Assembly (NCBI RefSeq): GCF_017104965.1
Contig: NZ_JAAGPR010000013.1
Span: 1 to 64,000 of the forward strand
Origin: Paraburkholderia sp. Ac-20340
Lineage (GTDB): Bacteria; Pseudomonadota; Gammaproteobacteria; Burkholderiales; Burkholderiaceae
Direction of reading: 5' to 3'
DNA length: 64,000 nt
Within the stretch, counting starts at the first letter, position 1, and each line of letters starts with the position of its first letter. The notes under the pieces were generated by a model. It was given only the letters and a program-made list of their open reading frames with translations, was not told where the DNA came from and searched no databases. The position numbers and the translations under genes were made by a program. Below, piece after piece: positions 32,071 through 40,730 of this stretch.

Positions 32071-33003
32071 ATGGCCAATCTGACAAAAATTGCTGCAGGA
32101 CTCCTGATCGCTGCCGCGCTCATGCTCGGGATATTCGCAATCATGATGTGGCGTCGCGCGCCGGCGCCGCAACCGGTCGCGCAGCCCGCGGCCACCATGC
32201 AGGCGCTGACGCCCGTCGTGGTCGCCACGCGCACCTTGAGCGCGGGCCAGCCGATTCCCGCCGACGCGCTGCGCGTGCAGCCGCTGCCGATTCACCCGAT
32301 CGGCTCGGTGGGCGACAGCGCGCTCGTCGCAGGCCGCGTGCCGCTGACCGATATCGCCGCCGATACGCCGGTGCTCGATCAACAACTGTCCTCCAGCCTT
32401 GCCGCGAGCCTCGCAGCCGGCGAGCGCGCTGTGGCCGTGAAGGTCGATGAAACCAATGCGGTGGGGAACCAGTTGCACGCAGGCAACTTTGTCGATGTGT
32501 TCTTCACGCTGCGCCGCGACGGCGGCGGCACGGGCGCGGGCGAAGTGGGCCGCACCCAGGCGCGTCTGCTGATCTCGAAGGCGCGCGTGCTGGTGTTCGG
32601 CTCGCAAGCCGAAGACGGTATGGCCAACGGTCAGCGCACCAGCAACTTCGGCGCGCAGAACGCCGTGCCGCGCACGGCGGTGCTCGCCGTGCCGGTGACG
32701 CAGGTCGATCAGCTATCGCTTGCGCAAAGCCAGGGACAACTGATCCTCGCGCTGCGCAATCCGACCGACGACGATCAGGTCGATCCGACGGCGTTCGGTC
32801 CGCAGCCGGGCGTACTGAAAGTGGTTTCGAAAGACACGCCGGAAGGCACGACGCGCGCCGCAGCGGGGATCGCGCTCGACCAGCTGGCAGGCGGCAGCGC
32901 ACCGAAGCCGGTTGCGCCGGTCGTGCCGCGTCAGGCGGGCGCACCCGCACGCGGCGGACTCGAAGTGATACGGGGTGGGCGAGCCGAAACGGTCGCCTGG
33001 TAA
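32071..33003 (+). CDS. cpaB: Flp pilus assembly protein CpaB/RcpC
   Basis: Periplasmic or inner-membrane-anchored factor of the Tad secretion channel, 310 residues. One N-terminal membrane helix (about 8-26), then an SAF domain (about 45-110, TRTLSAGQPIPADALRVQP) and the RcpC C-terminal domain (VDETNAVGNQLHAGNFVDVF). ATG 32071 is chosen; a TTG one codon earlier would also read through. It lies 79 bp after tadE and 56 bp before the secretin gene. CpaB homologues are proposed to contact peptidoglycan or gate the secretin. Confidence 0.9.
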   Translation: MANLTKIAAGLLIAAALMLGIFAIMMWRRAPAPQPVAQPAATMQALTPVVVATRTLSAGQPIPADALRVQPLPIHPIGSVGDSALVAGRVPLTDIAADTPVLDQQLSSSLAASLAAGERAVAVKVDETNAVGNQLHAGNFVDVFFTLRRDGGGTGAGEVGRTQARLLISKARVLVFGSQAEDGMANGQRTSNFGAQNAVPRTAVLAVPVTQVDQLSLAQSQGQLILALRNPTDDDQVDPTAFGPQPGVLKVVSKDTPEGTTRAAAGIALDQLAGGSAPKPVAPVVPRQAGAPARGGLEVIRGGRAETVAW

Positions 33004-33059
33004 GCGGAAAAAAGCGCGCCGCGCATGACGTGGCCGCAGACAAAACAAGCAGGAACACG

Positions 33060-34511
33060 ATGACGATTACGAGGATTTTTGCCGTGGCTGTGGCCGCGTC
33101 CGCTTGCGCCGGCGGTCTCGCTCTCGCCACTTCGGTCGCGCTGGCTGCGCCGCCTGTGCGCGGCGCGTCGGCGGCAACGGAGCCGTTGCCGTCGAGCTTC
33201 GATATCGCGGTGGGCGAGCAGCGCACCTTGCCGGTCACGGGCGCGCTCACGCGCGTGGCGGTGGGCGACCCGTCGGTGGCCGACGTGCTGGTGGTGCGCG
33301 GCGACCGGCGAGGCGGTCTGCTGCTGGTCGGCAAGGGTGCGGGCACCACCAATGTGATGGTGTGGGAAAGCGGCGTGCAGCGCACCTTCGTCGTCAACGT
33401 GACGACCAATGCGGCGCGTGCGCTGCTCGGTCCCGGCACGCCCGACGTCAAGGTGCTGGGCGGCACGGCGATCATCACCGGCAGCGCCGCGACGATGGAG
33501 CGCCATCAACGCGCGGTCGATGCGGCCGAGGGATCGGTGGGCGCAAGCGGCAAGGGCAGCAAGAGTGGCGGCAGTAACGGAGCGAATGGCGGCAAGGATG
33601 CGAGCGGTGGCGGCAGCGGCGACGGCAACGTGCTCGACACGTCGACGATCGCCACGCGCGCGGTTGTGCAGGTGGACGTGCGGGTCGTGGAATTCAGCCG
33701 CACGGTCCTGAAGGAAATCGGCTTTAACTTTTATCGCCAGAACAACGGTTTTTCGTTCGGCACGTTCTCGCCGTCGTCGGTCAGTTCGTCGAGCACCGGC
33801 TCGTCGGGTTCGTCGATCTCGGCGGGCTTGCCGATTTCCTCGGCATTCAACCTGGTGTTTTCGTCGGCCTCGCATGGACTGTCCGCCGACCTGAGCCTGA
33901 TGGAGACGAACAACCTCGCGCGCGTGCTGGCGGAGCCGACGCTCGTGGCGCTTTCTGGCCAGAGCGCGAGCTTCCTTGCAGGCGGCGAGATTCCGGTGCC
34001 GGTGCCGCAGGCGCTGGGGTCGACGTCGATCGAATACAAGCCGTATGGCATTGGGCTGTCGCTCACGCCGACCGTGCTGTCGCCCGAACGTATCGCGCTG
34101 AAGGTGGCGCCGGAGGCGAGCCAGCTCGATTACACGAACGCCGTGACGATCAGCGGCGTGTCGGTGCCCGCGCTCACCACGCGCCGCACGGAGACGACGA
34201 TCGAACTCGGCGATGGCGAAAGTTTCGTGATCGGCGGCCTGATCGATCGCGAGACGGCTTCGAATGTGAACAAGGTGCCGCTGCTCGGCGACCTGCCGGT
34301 GATCGGCGCGTTTTTCAAGCAGTTGAGCTATCAGCAGAACGAGAGAGAACTGGTGATCGTGGTCACGCCGCATCTGGTGTCGCCGATGGCGAAGGGCGCA
34401 AAGCTGCCTTCGTCGCCGGGCGAGCTGGCCGAACAGCGTAATGCGCCGGTATGGCGCGCGCTGATCGGCGGGGCGGCGGCGCGCGAGCCGGTGCCGGGAT
34501 TTTTGCCTTGA
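33060..34511 (+). CDS. cpaC: Tad secretin CpaC/RcpA
   Basis: Outer-membrane secretin through which the Flp pilus exits. The 483-residue protein has a signal peptide (1-30), an N-terminal pilus-secretin domain (about 45-115, FDIAVGEQRTLPV), and the secretin domain to the C-terminus (GDGESFVIGGLIDRET, NKVPLLGDLPVIGAFFKQ). Two low-complexity inserts are visible: a Gly/Ser/Lys linker at about 158-190 and a Ser-rich loop at about 238-256. ATG 33060 has an aggaa ribosome-binding site. No separate pilotin gene is evident, although TadD could fill that role. Confidence 0.93.
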   Translation: MTITRIFAVAVAASACAGGLALATSVALAAPPVRGASAATEPLPSSFDIAVGEQRTLPVTGALTRVAVGDPSVADVLVVRGDRRGGLLLVGKGAGTTNVMVWESGVQRTFVVNVTTNAARALLGPGTPDVKVLGGTAIITGSAATMERHQRAVDAAEGSVGASGKGSKSGGSNGANGGKDASGGGSGDGNVLDTSTIATRAVVQVDVRVVEFSRTVLKEIGFNFYRQNNGFSFGTFSPSSVSSSSTGSSGSSISAGLPISSAFNLVFSSASHGLSADLSLMETNNLARVLAEPTLVALSGQSASFLAGGEIPVPVPQALGSTSIEYKPYGIGLSLTPTVLSPERIALKVAPEASQLDYTNAVTISGVSVPALTTRRTETTIELGDGESFVIGGLIDRETASNVNKVPLLGDLPVIGAFFKQLSYQQNERELVIVVTPHLVSPMAKGAKLPSSPGELAEQRNAPVWRALIGGAAAREPVPGFLP

Positions 34512-34568
34512 GTTGCACAGGAGAGGATTCGGTGCTGAAGCCCGGGTTCGTCTCAACAGGAGCCAGTG

Positions 34569-35807
34569 ATGAATGCGAGAGCGCACTTGATGACTGAACG
34601 CACCGTGGCGGACTCGTTCGTGTTCGCCTCGGCGAACGACGCGCATGCGCGATGGTTGGCGCAGACGCTCTTTTCTGCGGGCAAGGTGGAATCGGTTGCG
34701 CTCGACCCCGGGCTGGTCGCGCAGCGCATTTCCCAGCACATGCCATCGCTGCTGCTGGTGGATTTTTCGCAGGGACGCGGCGCGGTCGCGAGCGCCGTCG
34801 CCGCCGCCGCGCATGCCGCGTTTCCGGGTCTGCAGGTGGTCGCGCTCGGCACGCTGAGCGAACCGGAAAGCGCGCTTTCCGCGCTGCGCGCCGGCGTGCG
34901 CGATTTCGTCGATGTAGCCGGAGACGGTGAGGATGCCTTAAGAATCGTCAAGCAGGTGCTCGACAATCGCGTCGAACCGGTGAGCCGTCATGGCCGCCTC
35001 ACGGTGCTGCTCGGCGCGCGCTCGGGCATGGGCGTGACGACGCTGGCCGCGAGCCTGGGCGCCATGCTGGCGCGCAAGGGCGCGCCGACCAACCGCCACG
35101 CGGCCTTGCTCGATCTGGGCCTGCCGGCTGGCGACGGCGCGCTGCTGCTGAACGCAGGCAACGGTTTCAGTTTCGTCGATGCGGTGCGCAATCTGAATCG
35201 CTTCGATCAGACCTTCGTGCACACGGCGCTCGCGCGTCACGAGAGCGGCCTTGCACTGACCACGCTGCCATCGGATCTCAGTGCGTTTCGCGAAGTGTCC
35301 TATCAGTCGGCGGTGGCGTTGCTCACGCGTCTGCGCGCGTTCTTCGACCAGCAGATCGTCGATCTGGGCGGCTTCACCAACAGCGAATTCGTGCATGAAG
35401 TCGCGCAGGCGGCGGACCAGGTCTGGCTGGTGTGCGACCAGAGCGTCGCCTCGATCGTCACGGCCTCGCGTCAACTGGAAACGCTGCGCGAGGCGGGCGT
35501 CGAGAACGATCATCTGCGCCTCGTCATCAACCAGTACGAAGCGGAAATCGACCTGAGCGCGGCGCAGATCGCCGAGCGTCTGGGGATCGAGCTCGCCGGC
35601 GCGCTACCCGCGCGCCGCGTGGCGCTGTGTCAGGCCGCCAATCGCGGCCAGTTGCTGGCCGACAGCTCGCCGCGCGATCCGTACGTGCGCGCGCTCGAAG
35701 CGCTTGCGGCACAACTCGACGGCATGCGCTCGCGCACGCCCAACAAACTTGACGCGTTGCGGCGCCCGTTGCGCGGTCTTTTCCCTCACTCATCGAAGCG
35801 TTCGTAG
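34569..35807 (+). CDS. cpaE: Tad localisation ATPase-like protein CpaE/TadZ
   Basis: ParA/MinD-type protein that places the Tad machine at a cell site. The 412 residues comprise an atypical receiver-like domain (about 14-125) and a MinD-type domain with the degenerate P-loop GARSGMGVTT (149-158), which lacks the usual GK[TS]. This is common for CpaE proteins and suggests weak or no ATPase. ATG 34569 has a well placed aggag. It ends 3 bp before cpaF. Confidence 0.92.
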   Translation: MNARAHLMTERTVADSFVFASANDAHARWLAQTLFSAGKVESVALDPGLVAQRISQHMPSLLLVDFSQGRGAVASAVAAAAHAAFPGLQVVALGTLSEPESALSALRAGVRDFVDVAGDGEDALRIVKQVLDNRVEPVSRHGRLTVLLGARSGMGVTTLAASLGAMLARKGAPTNRHAALLDLGLPAGDGALLLNAGNGFSFVDAVRNLNRFDQTFVHTALARHESGLALTTLPSDLSAFREVSYQSAVALLTRLRAFFDQQIVDLGGFTNSEFVHEVAQAADQVWLVCDQSVASIVTASRQLETLREAGVENDHLRLVINQYEAEIDLSAAQIAERLGIELAGALPARRVALCQAANRGQLLADSSPRDPYVRALEALAAQLDGMRSRTPNKLDALRRPLRGLFPHSSKRS

Positions 35808-35810
35808 ACC

Positions 35811-37151
35811 ATGGCGGATAACATCGAGTTTGCCGACGACGCGCCGCTGTTCGCGCATAGCCAGCAGTTCCAGGACATCAAGAACGCCGCGCACGAGCAC
35901 CTGCTCACGCGCATCGAAGAGCTGGGCGCCGAATTCGGCCGCTGGTCGCGCCACGCGATCAACCAGTTCGTCGATCTGGAAATTGACAGCTTCGTGCGCC
36001 TGCGCCACATCCCGATCAACGAAAGCGAGGTGCGCGCGATTGCCGAGGCGCTCACCAAGGAGCTGGCGGGCTTCGGGCCGATCGAGGATCTGCTGTCCGA
36101 TCCGGCCGTCGAAGACATTCTCATCAACGGCTATAACGACGTGTACGTGTCGCGCCACGGGATTCTCGCCAAGATTCCGGTGCGCTTCTCCGATAACGCC
36201 CATCTGCTGCGGATCGTGCGGCGCATTCTTGCGCCCATCGGCCGTCGGCTGGACGAATCGAATCCGATGGTCGATGCGCGTCTGCCCGATGGCGGCCGTA
36301 TCAACGTGGTCATCGAGCCGCTGTCGCTGGCGGGGCCGATCGTTTCCATCCGCAAGTTCCGCAAGGACCCGCTGCGCCCCGACGATCTGGTCAACAACGG
36401 CACCTTCGGCACGGAGATTGGCGCGCTGTTCGAAGCGGCCGTGCAGTCGCGCTGCAATATTCTGGTGTCGGGCGGCACCAGCTCGGGCAAGACCTCGCTG
36501 CTCAACGCGCTGGCGTTCTACATCCCCGATGTCGAGCGCGTCGTGACGATCGAAGACACGGCCGAACTCTCGCTCAATCACCCGCATGTGGTGCGGCTCG
36601 AAAGCCGCCCGGGCGGTTTCGACGGCGTGGGCGTGGTGACGATCCGCGACCTGTTGCGCAATACGCTGCGGATGCGCCCCGACCGCATCATCGTGGGCGA
36701 AGTGCGCGGCGGCGAAGTGCTGGAAATGCTGCAGGCGATGAACACGGGCCACGACGGTTCGATGGCGACGGTGCATGCTTCGTCGCCGCGTGAATGCCTT
36801 TATCGCCTGGAAATGCTGGCGGGCTTCGCGGGTTTTCAGGGCACGGAAAACAGCCTGCGCCGCCAGATCGCCAATGCGATCGATTTCATCGTGCAGATCG
36901 GACGTCTTTCCAACGGCCGACGCCGGATTCTTTCGGTTACCGAAGTAACCGGTCTCGCCGACAACATCATCGCGACCCAGGAGTTGTACCGCTACGAGCC
37001 GGCCACGACGCCCGACGGCGAGGAAGTCGACCGCTGGGATTCGCTCGGCATCCACCCGCATTCGCCGAAGCTTGCGCGCTTCCGCCAGGCGGTGTCGGCG
37101 TCGTCGAACTTCGGTTTCGGCGGCGGGCGCGATGGAGGATTCAATGTCTAG
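35811..37151 (+). CDS. cpaF: Tad pilus ATPase CpaF/TadA
   Basis: Hexameric cytoplasmic ATPase driving Flp pilus assembly, 446 residues. N-terminal domain about 20-120, then the secretion-ATPase core: Walker A GGTSSGKT at 221-228, Asp box ERVVTIEDTAEL, Walker B RPDRIIVGEVRGGE, His box GHDGSMATVHASS. A long C-terminus follows the core. Full length for the family. The stop lies within the start region of tadB, with an 8-bp overlap, showing coupling. Confidence 0.96.
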   Translation: MADNIEFADDAPLFAHSQQFQDIKNAAHEHLLTRIEELGAEFGRWSRHAINQFVDLEIDSFVRLRHIPINESEVRAIAEALTKELAGFGPIEDLLSDPAVEDILINGYNDVYVSRHGILAKIPVRFSDNAHLLRIVRRILAPIGRRLDESNPMVDARLPDGGRINVVIEPLSLAGPIVSIRKFRKDPLRPDDLVNNGTFGTEIGALFEAAVQSRCNILVSGGTSSGKTSLLNALAFYIPDVERVVTIEDTAELSLNHPHVVRLESRPGGFDGVGVVTIRDLLRNTLRMRPDRIIVGEVRGGEVLEMLQAMNTGHDGSMATVHASSPRECLYRLEMLAGFAGFQGTENSLRRQIANAIDFIVQIGRLSNGRRRILSVTEVTGLADNIIATQELYRYEPATTPDGEEVDRWDSLGIHPHSPKLARFRQAVSASSNFGFGGGRDGGFNV

Positions 37152-38286
37152 CGCGCTCGCGCTCGCTGTGGGGCTCGCGCTGTTGTGCGCGGGCGCCGGG
37201 CTGTTGCTCTGGCAGCGTGCGCAGCAGCGCACGTCGCGCGAGCGCGTGACGCGTTTCGTCGATAGCCGCGTGGCGGCTGCGAACCCCGGCGCGGCGACCG
37301 CCGTAGTGGGCACCGCCGGATTCAGCAGCGGCGGTTTCGCGGGCGCCACGGCCGGTGGATCTGCGGGCGGCGCGAACGGCGCTTCGAAAGGTGCATCAAA
37401 AGGTGCATCGAATGCCGATTCGTTGCGCGCGGCCTATGTCGGCGGTAATGCGGCGACGCGCGGCGGCGCGGGCTCGACGGCATCGGCAGGATCGGCATCG
37501 GCAGCGGTGCCGGTCTCTACGCTGCAGCGCTGGCGCCTGCGTCTGGCGCTCGCGTTCCAGCACACCTTGAGCCGTGCGGGCATCGTCGATGCGCGCAAGC
37601 CGCTCGCGTTCATCGGCTTCGTGACGTTCGCGCTGACGTTGTGGGCGCTGATTCTCGGCGGCGCGGCGGCTGCCATCGCAATGCTGGTGGCGATAACGGT
37701 CTTTGTCGCCTTCATATTGTCGATGCGCATGCAACGGCGCCGCACGCGCATCGTGGCGCAACTGCCGTCCTTTCTCGATGGCATCGTGCGGCTGATCGTA
37801 CTTGGCAATAGCGTTCCGGCGGCGTTCCAGGCCGCGCTCGTGACGACCGAAGCGCCGCTGCGCGAGTGTCTCGATCACGTTTCGCGCATGCTGCGCTCGG
37901 GCGTCGAAATCGACCGCGCGCTGCACCAGGTTTCGCAGGTCTATCGCACCGGCGAACTCGAACTCGTGGGCGCGGTGCTGCGTTTGTCGGTGCGTTACGG
38001 CGGCCGCGCGGACGTGATGCTCGAACGCATGGCGACCTTCATGCGCGATCTCGAACAGGCGCAGCGCGAACTGGTCGCGATGTCGGCGGAAACGCGGCTT
38101 TCCGCCTGGGTGCTGGCGCTGCTGCCGATCGCTATCGGCGGGTTTCTGATCGTGACTAACCCGAAGTATTTCGGTGCGATGTGGAACGACGGCTCGGGGC
38201 GCATGCTCGTCTATGTGGCGGTGGGCCTGCAGGTCGCCGGCGCGTTCCTGCTGTATCGGCTCACCCGTATCAGGGGGGTGATGTGA
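37144..38286 (+). CDS. tadB: Tad inner-membrane platform protein TadB
   Basis: One of the two GspF-like platform proteins beneath the pilus, 380 residues. One N-terminal helix (about 4-22), a low-complexity Ala/Gly/Ser linker (about 46-123) with a tandem GASKGASKGAS segment, then helices and a T2SSF domain (about 200-340, PSFLDGIVRLIVLGNSVPAA). ATG 37144 has a strong ggagga. The linker DNA holds a tandem 12-mer at 37387-37410. The stop overlaps the tadC GTG (GTGA). Confidence 0.92.
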   Translation: MSSALALAVGLALLCAGAGLLLWQRAQQRTSRERVTRFVDSRVAAANPGAATAVVGTAGFSSGGFAGATAGGSAGGANGASKGASKGASNADSLRAAYVGGNAATRGGAGSTASAGSASAAVPVSTLQRWRLRLALAFQHTLSRAGIVDARKPLAFIGFVTFALTLWALILGGAAAAIAMLVAITVFVAFILSMRMQRRRTRIVAQLPSFLDGIVRLIVLGNSVPAAFQAALVTTEAPLRECLDHVSRMLRSGVEIDRALHQVSQVYRTGELELVGAVLRLSVRYGGRADVMLERMATFMRDLEQAQRELVAMSAETRLSAWVLALLPIAIGGFLIVTNPKYFGAMWNDGSGRMLVYVAVGLQVAGAFLLYRLTRIRGVM

Positions 38287-39320
38287 GCGCGCAGGCTTTC
38301 GGTACGCTCGCCTTGCTGCTCGGGGCCCTCGGATGTGCGTTGCTGGCCGTGCTGGCATGCCAGCGGATCGCTGCGTCGCGCAGGAGCGCGCGCACGCTCG
38401 AACAGGCGATCGCACGCACCGGTGCGGCAAGCGGCATGGGCGGCGCAGCGGCAGCGCAGGGCGGTGCGGCGGGATCAGCAGGATCAGCAGGATCGGCGCG
38501 CAACGCATCGGCGAATCCTGAAGTGGCGGCTAGCGCCCGCAAGCGCAACGGTTTACCCGGCCTGGTCGATTCGCTCAGCAATCTGGGCGTGCGTTGGCTC
38601 GATACCTCGCTGGGCCGGTTGATCGTCGCCGAGGAAGACCGTCGTCTGCTCGATCAATGCGGTTACGCCGACGCCCGCTCGCGCGGCCTGTATTTCGTCA
38701 TTCGTATCGCCAGTGCGCTGCTGCTTGCCGTGCTGGGTGCTTCGTACGCCATTGCGCACGACAGCAAGGCGATTCCATATGCAGCGTTTGGCTTGCTGAT
38801 TGGCTTTCTTTTGCCGAAGTTCGTGGTTGGCCGCCGCGCGCACCGCCGTCTCGATTCCGTCGCCGACGAATTGCCGATGCTCGTCGATCTGCTGCGTCTC
38901 TTGCAAGGCGTCGGGCTGTCGCTCGACCAGAGCCTGCAGGTGCTGATCAACGAATTCCGCCTCGTGCTGCCGGTGCTGGCCAGCGAAATGGAGATCGCGC
39001 AGCGCCAGTTCGTGACCGGCCGCACGCGCGAGCAGTCGCTGCAACGCATGGCGACGATCTACGAAAACGAAGACCTGCGTGCGGTGATCCGCCTGCTCGT
39101 GCAGGTCGACAAACACGGCGGCGCGGTGCAGGAACCGCTCAAACAGTTCGGCGAACGTCTGCGCGAAGTGCGCCGGGCGACGCTGCGCGAGCGCATCGGC
39201 AAGCTCACGGTGCGCATGACCGGCGTGATGGTGGTGACGCTGTTGCCCGCGTTGCTGATCGTCACGGCCGGGCCTGGCGTGATTGCCGTCCTGCATTCGC
39301 TGTCACAGATCCATCGTTGA
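38283..39320 (+). CDS. tadC: Tad inner-membrane platform protein TadC
   Basis: Second GspF-like platform subunit, 345 residues, partner of TadB and the CpaF ATPase. N-terminal helix (about 6-26), an Ala/Gly/Ser linker (about 46-84) with AGSAGSAGSA, two central helices (RIASALLLAVLGASYAI; YAAFGLLIGFLLPKFVVG), the T2SSF domain (DELPMLVDLLRLLQGVGLSL) and a C-terminal helix. The start is GTG 38283, overlapping the tadB stop, with aggggggt upstream. A 9-bp tandem repeat lies in the linker DNA at 38472-38489. Confidence 0.92.
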   Translation: MSAQAFGTLALLLGALGCALLAVLACQRIAASRRSARTLEQAIARTGAASGMGGAAAAQGGAAGSAGSAGSARNASANPEVAASARKRNGLPGLVDSLSNLGVRWLDTSLGRLIVAEEDRRLLDQCGYADARSRGLYFVIRIASALLLAVLGASYAIAHDSKAIPYAAFGLLIGFLLPKFVVGRRAHRRLDSVADELPMLVDLLRLLQGVGLSLDQSLQVLINEFRLVLPVLASEMEIAQRQFVTGRTREQSLQRMATIYENEDLRAVIRLLVQVDKHGGAVQEPLKQFGERLREVRRATLRERIGKLTVRMTGVMVVTLLPALLIVTAGPGVIAVLHSLSQIHR

Positions 39321-39360
39321 GGCCCAACGTCGCAATGCCATGAATACGGCCGGAATCGTC

Positions 39361-40266
39361 ATGAAGAATTTCACATTGGTCACACGCACACACACACGCC
39401 GCGCGCGTGCCTGGATGCCTCGCCTTGCGCTGGGCGCGAGTCTCGCGATGGCGCTGGCCGCCTGCGGCACGCAGCAAGGGTATGGCGTGGGCCCGCAGGC
39501 GCAGGCCGAAATGCAGATGCGCGCCGACTCCAGCAAGGAGGCGAAGCCGGACACGCCGGGGATGTACCTCGGCCTGATCGCGCGCATGCAGGCCGAAGGG
39601 ATCTATTACGCCTCGCTCGCGCATATCGATGCATTCGAGCGGCAATACGGCAAGACGCCCGATTCGATCGTGCTGCGCGCCGACGCTCTGCGCATGACCG
39701 GGCAGGCGAGCGCGAGTGCGCTCTCGTACGCGCAGTTGCTCGATACGCCGCTGGCCGCGCGCGGCCATCGCGGTCTGGGTCTGCTGGCGGGCGCTGCGGG
39801 CGACTTCCACAAGGCGGCGCAGGAACTGGCCGAGGCGTCGGCGCTGGACCCGACCGATGCGACCACGCTGTCCGACCAGGGCTATGCGCTGCTGCGCGAC
39901 GGCGATGTGGCGCATGCGCGCGTGCCGCTGCTCAAGGCGCTCGAACTGGATTCGCACAACGCGAAGATCGTCGCCAATGTGGCGCTGCTGCTCGAGGCGA
40001 GCGGCAGCGACGCCGACGCGCAGGCCATGATGACGCAGCAGGGCTTGCCGGCCGTCGCACGCGCCGCGGTCATGAGCGATGCGCAGAAAGTGCGCGACGT
40101 GCAGCGTGCGCGCGAAGTCGCCCAGCAACGCGAAACGATGGAAAAGCAGGCGCAGCGCGTCGCGAAGATCGCGGCCATTCCGGCGCCGCGCGCGCTGGCG
40201 AGCGCGCAGGCGAACTGGCCCAACAGCGAAGTGCAGCCGCGTCTGGTCGAGCGCTTCGCGCAATGA
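39361..40266 (+). CDS. tadD: TadD-like TPR lipoprotein
   Basis: Outer-membrane lipoprotein of 301 residues with a signal peptide ending in the lipobox LAAC (Cys35) and several TPR repeats (about 80-220: DFHKAAQELAEASALDPTDA, HARVPLLKALELDSHNAKIV). TadD proteins are thought to help the secretin insert or fold, as a pilotin. ATG 39361 is preferred; an in-frame ATG at 39340 would add seven residues and neither has a strong ribosome-binding site. A short CA run follows the start (39381-39396). Confidence 0.88.
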   Translation: MKNFTLVTRTHTRRARAWMPRLALGASLAMALAACGTQQGYGVGPQAQAEMQMRADSSKEAKPDTPGMYLGLIARMQAEGIYYASLAHIDAFERQYGKTPDSIVLRADALRMTGQASASALSYAQLLDTPLAARGHRGLGLLAGAAGDFHKAAQELAEASALDPTDATTLSDQGYALLRDGDVAHARVPLLKALELDSHNAKIVANVALLLEASGSDADAQAMMTQQGLPAVARAAVMSDAQKVRDVQRAREVAQQRETMEKQAQRVAKIAAIPAPRALASAQANWPNSEVQPRLVERFAQ

Positions 40267-40330
40267 CGACGCACGCGTGACGGTGCGACAGCGCTACTGC
40301 ATCGCGCGGCGAGCAACACGGGGAGAGATG

Positions 40331-40729
40331 ATGAAAACAAACCACATTGAGAATACGTTCGGCATGGTGTGTTCCGGCAAGACGGCAGGCGCAGCGGCAA
40401 TGCTCGTCGCGGTGGCGATGATCGCGGCGATGTCCCCCGCGGCGCAGGCGCAAGCACAGGCAGACACGCAGGTGGAAACGCAGGTCGAAGCGGCAAAGGT
40501 GTCGAATACCGAAATCGGCCACTCGACTCACGCGTGGCTCGAGCTCCAGCGCAGCAACGCCGCAGCCGCGCCCGCGCAGCCGATGCTCGGCGCCGAAGCG
40601 GGTTACGCGTGGCAGCGCTACATGAAGTCGTTCGAAACGCCGATTCCGGCCAGCTTCGGATCGACGATGCAGTCCGGCGGCGCTCAGGGTAGCGGCAGCT
40701 CGGGCTCGTCGGGTGGCGGCGCGTACTGA
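40331..40729 (+). CDS. Exported DUF3613 protein of the tad locus
   Basis: A 132-residue protein with a signal peptide (cleavage near AQA at residue 40), a short domain with STHAWLELQRSN and GYAWQRYMKSFETPIP, and a Gly/Ser tail (GGAQGSGSSGSSGGGAY). It matches my recollection of DUF3613, a family found next to tad genes in Burkholderiales; no function is established. ATG 40331 is preferred over the adjacent ATG 40328 because of ggagag spacing. It sits between tadD and tadG and ends 1 bp before tadG. Confidence 0.78.
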   Translation: MKTNHIENTFGMVCSGKTAGAAAMLVAVAMIAAMSPAAQAQAQADTQVETQVEAAKVSNTEIGHSTHAWLELQRSNAAAAPAQPMLGAEAGYAWQRYMKSFETPIPASFGSTMQSGGAQGSGSSGSSGGGAY

Positions 40730-40730
40730 G

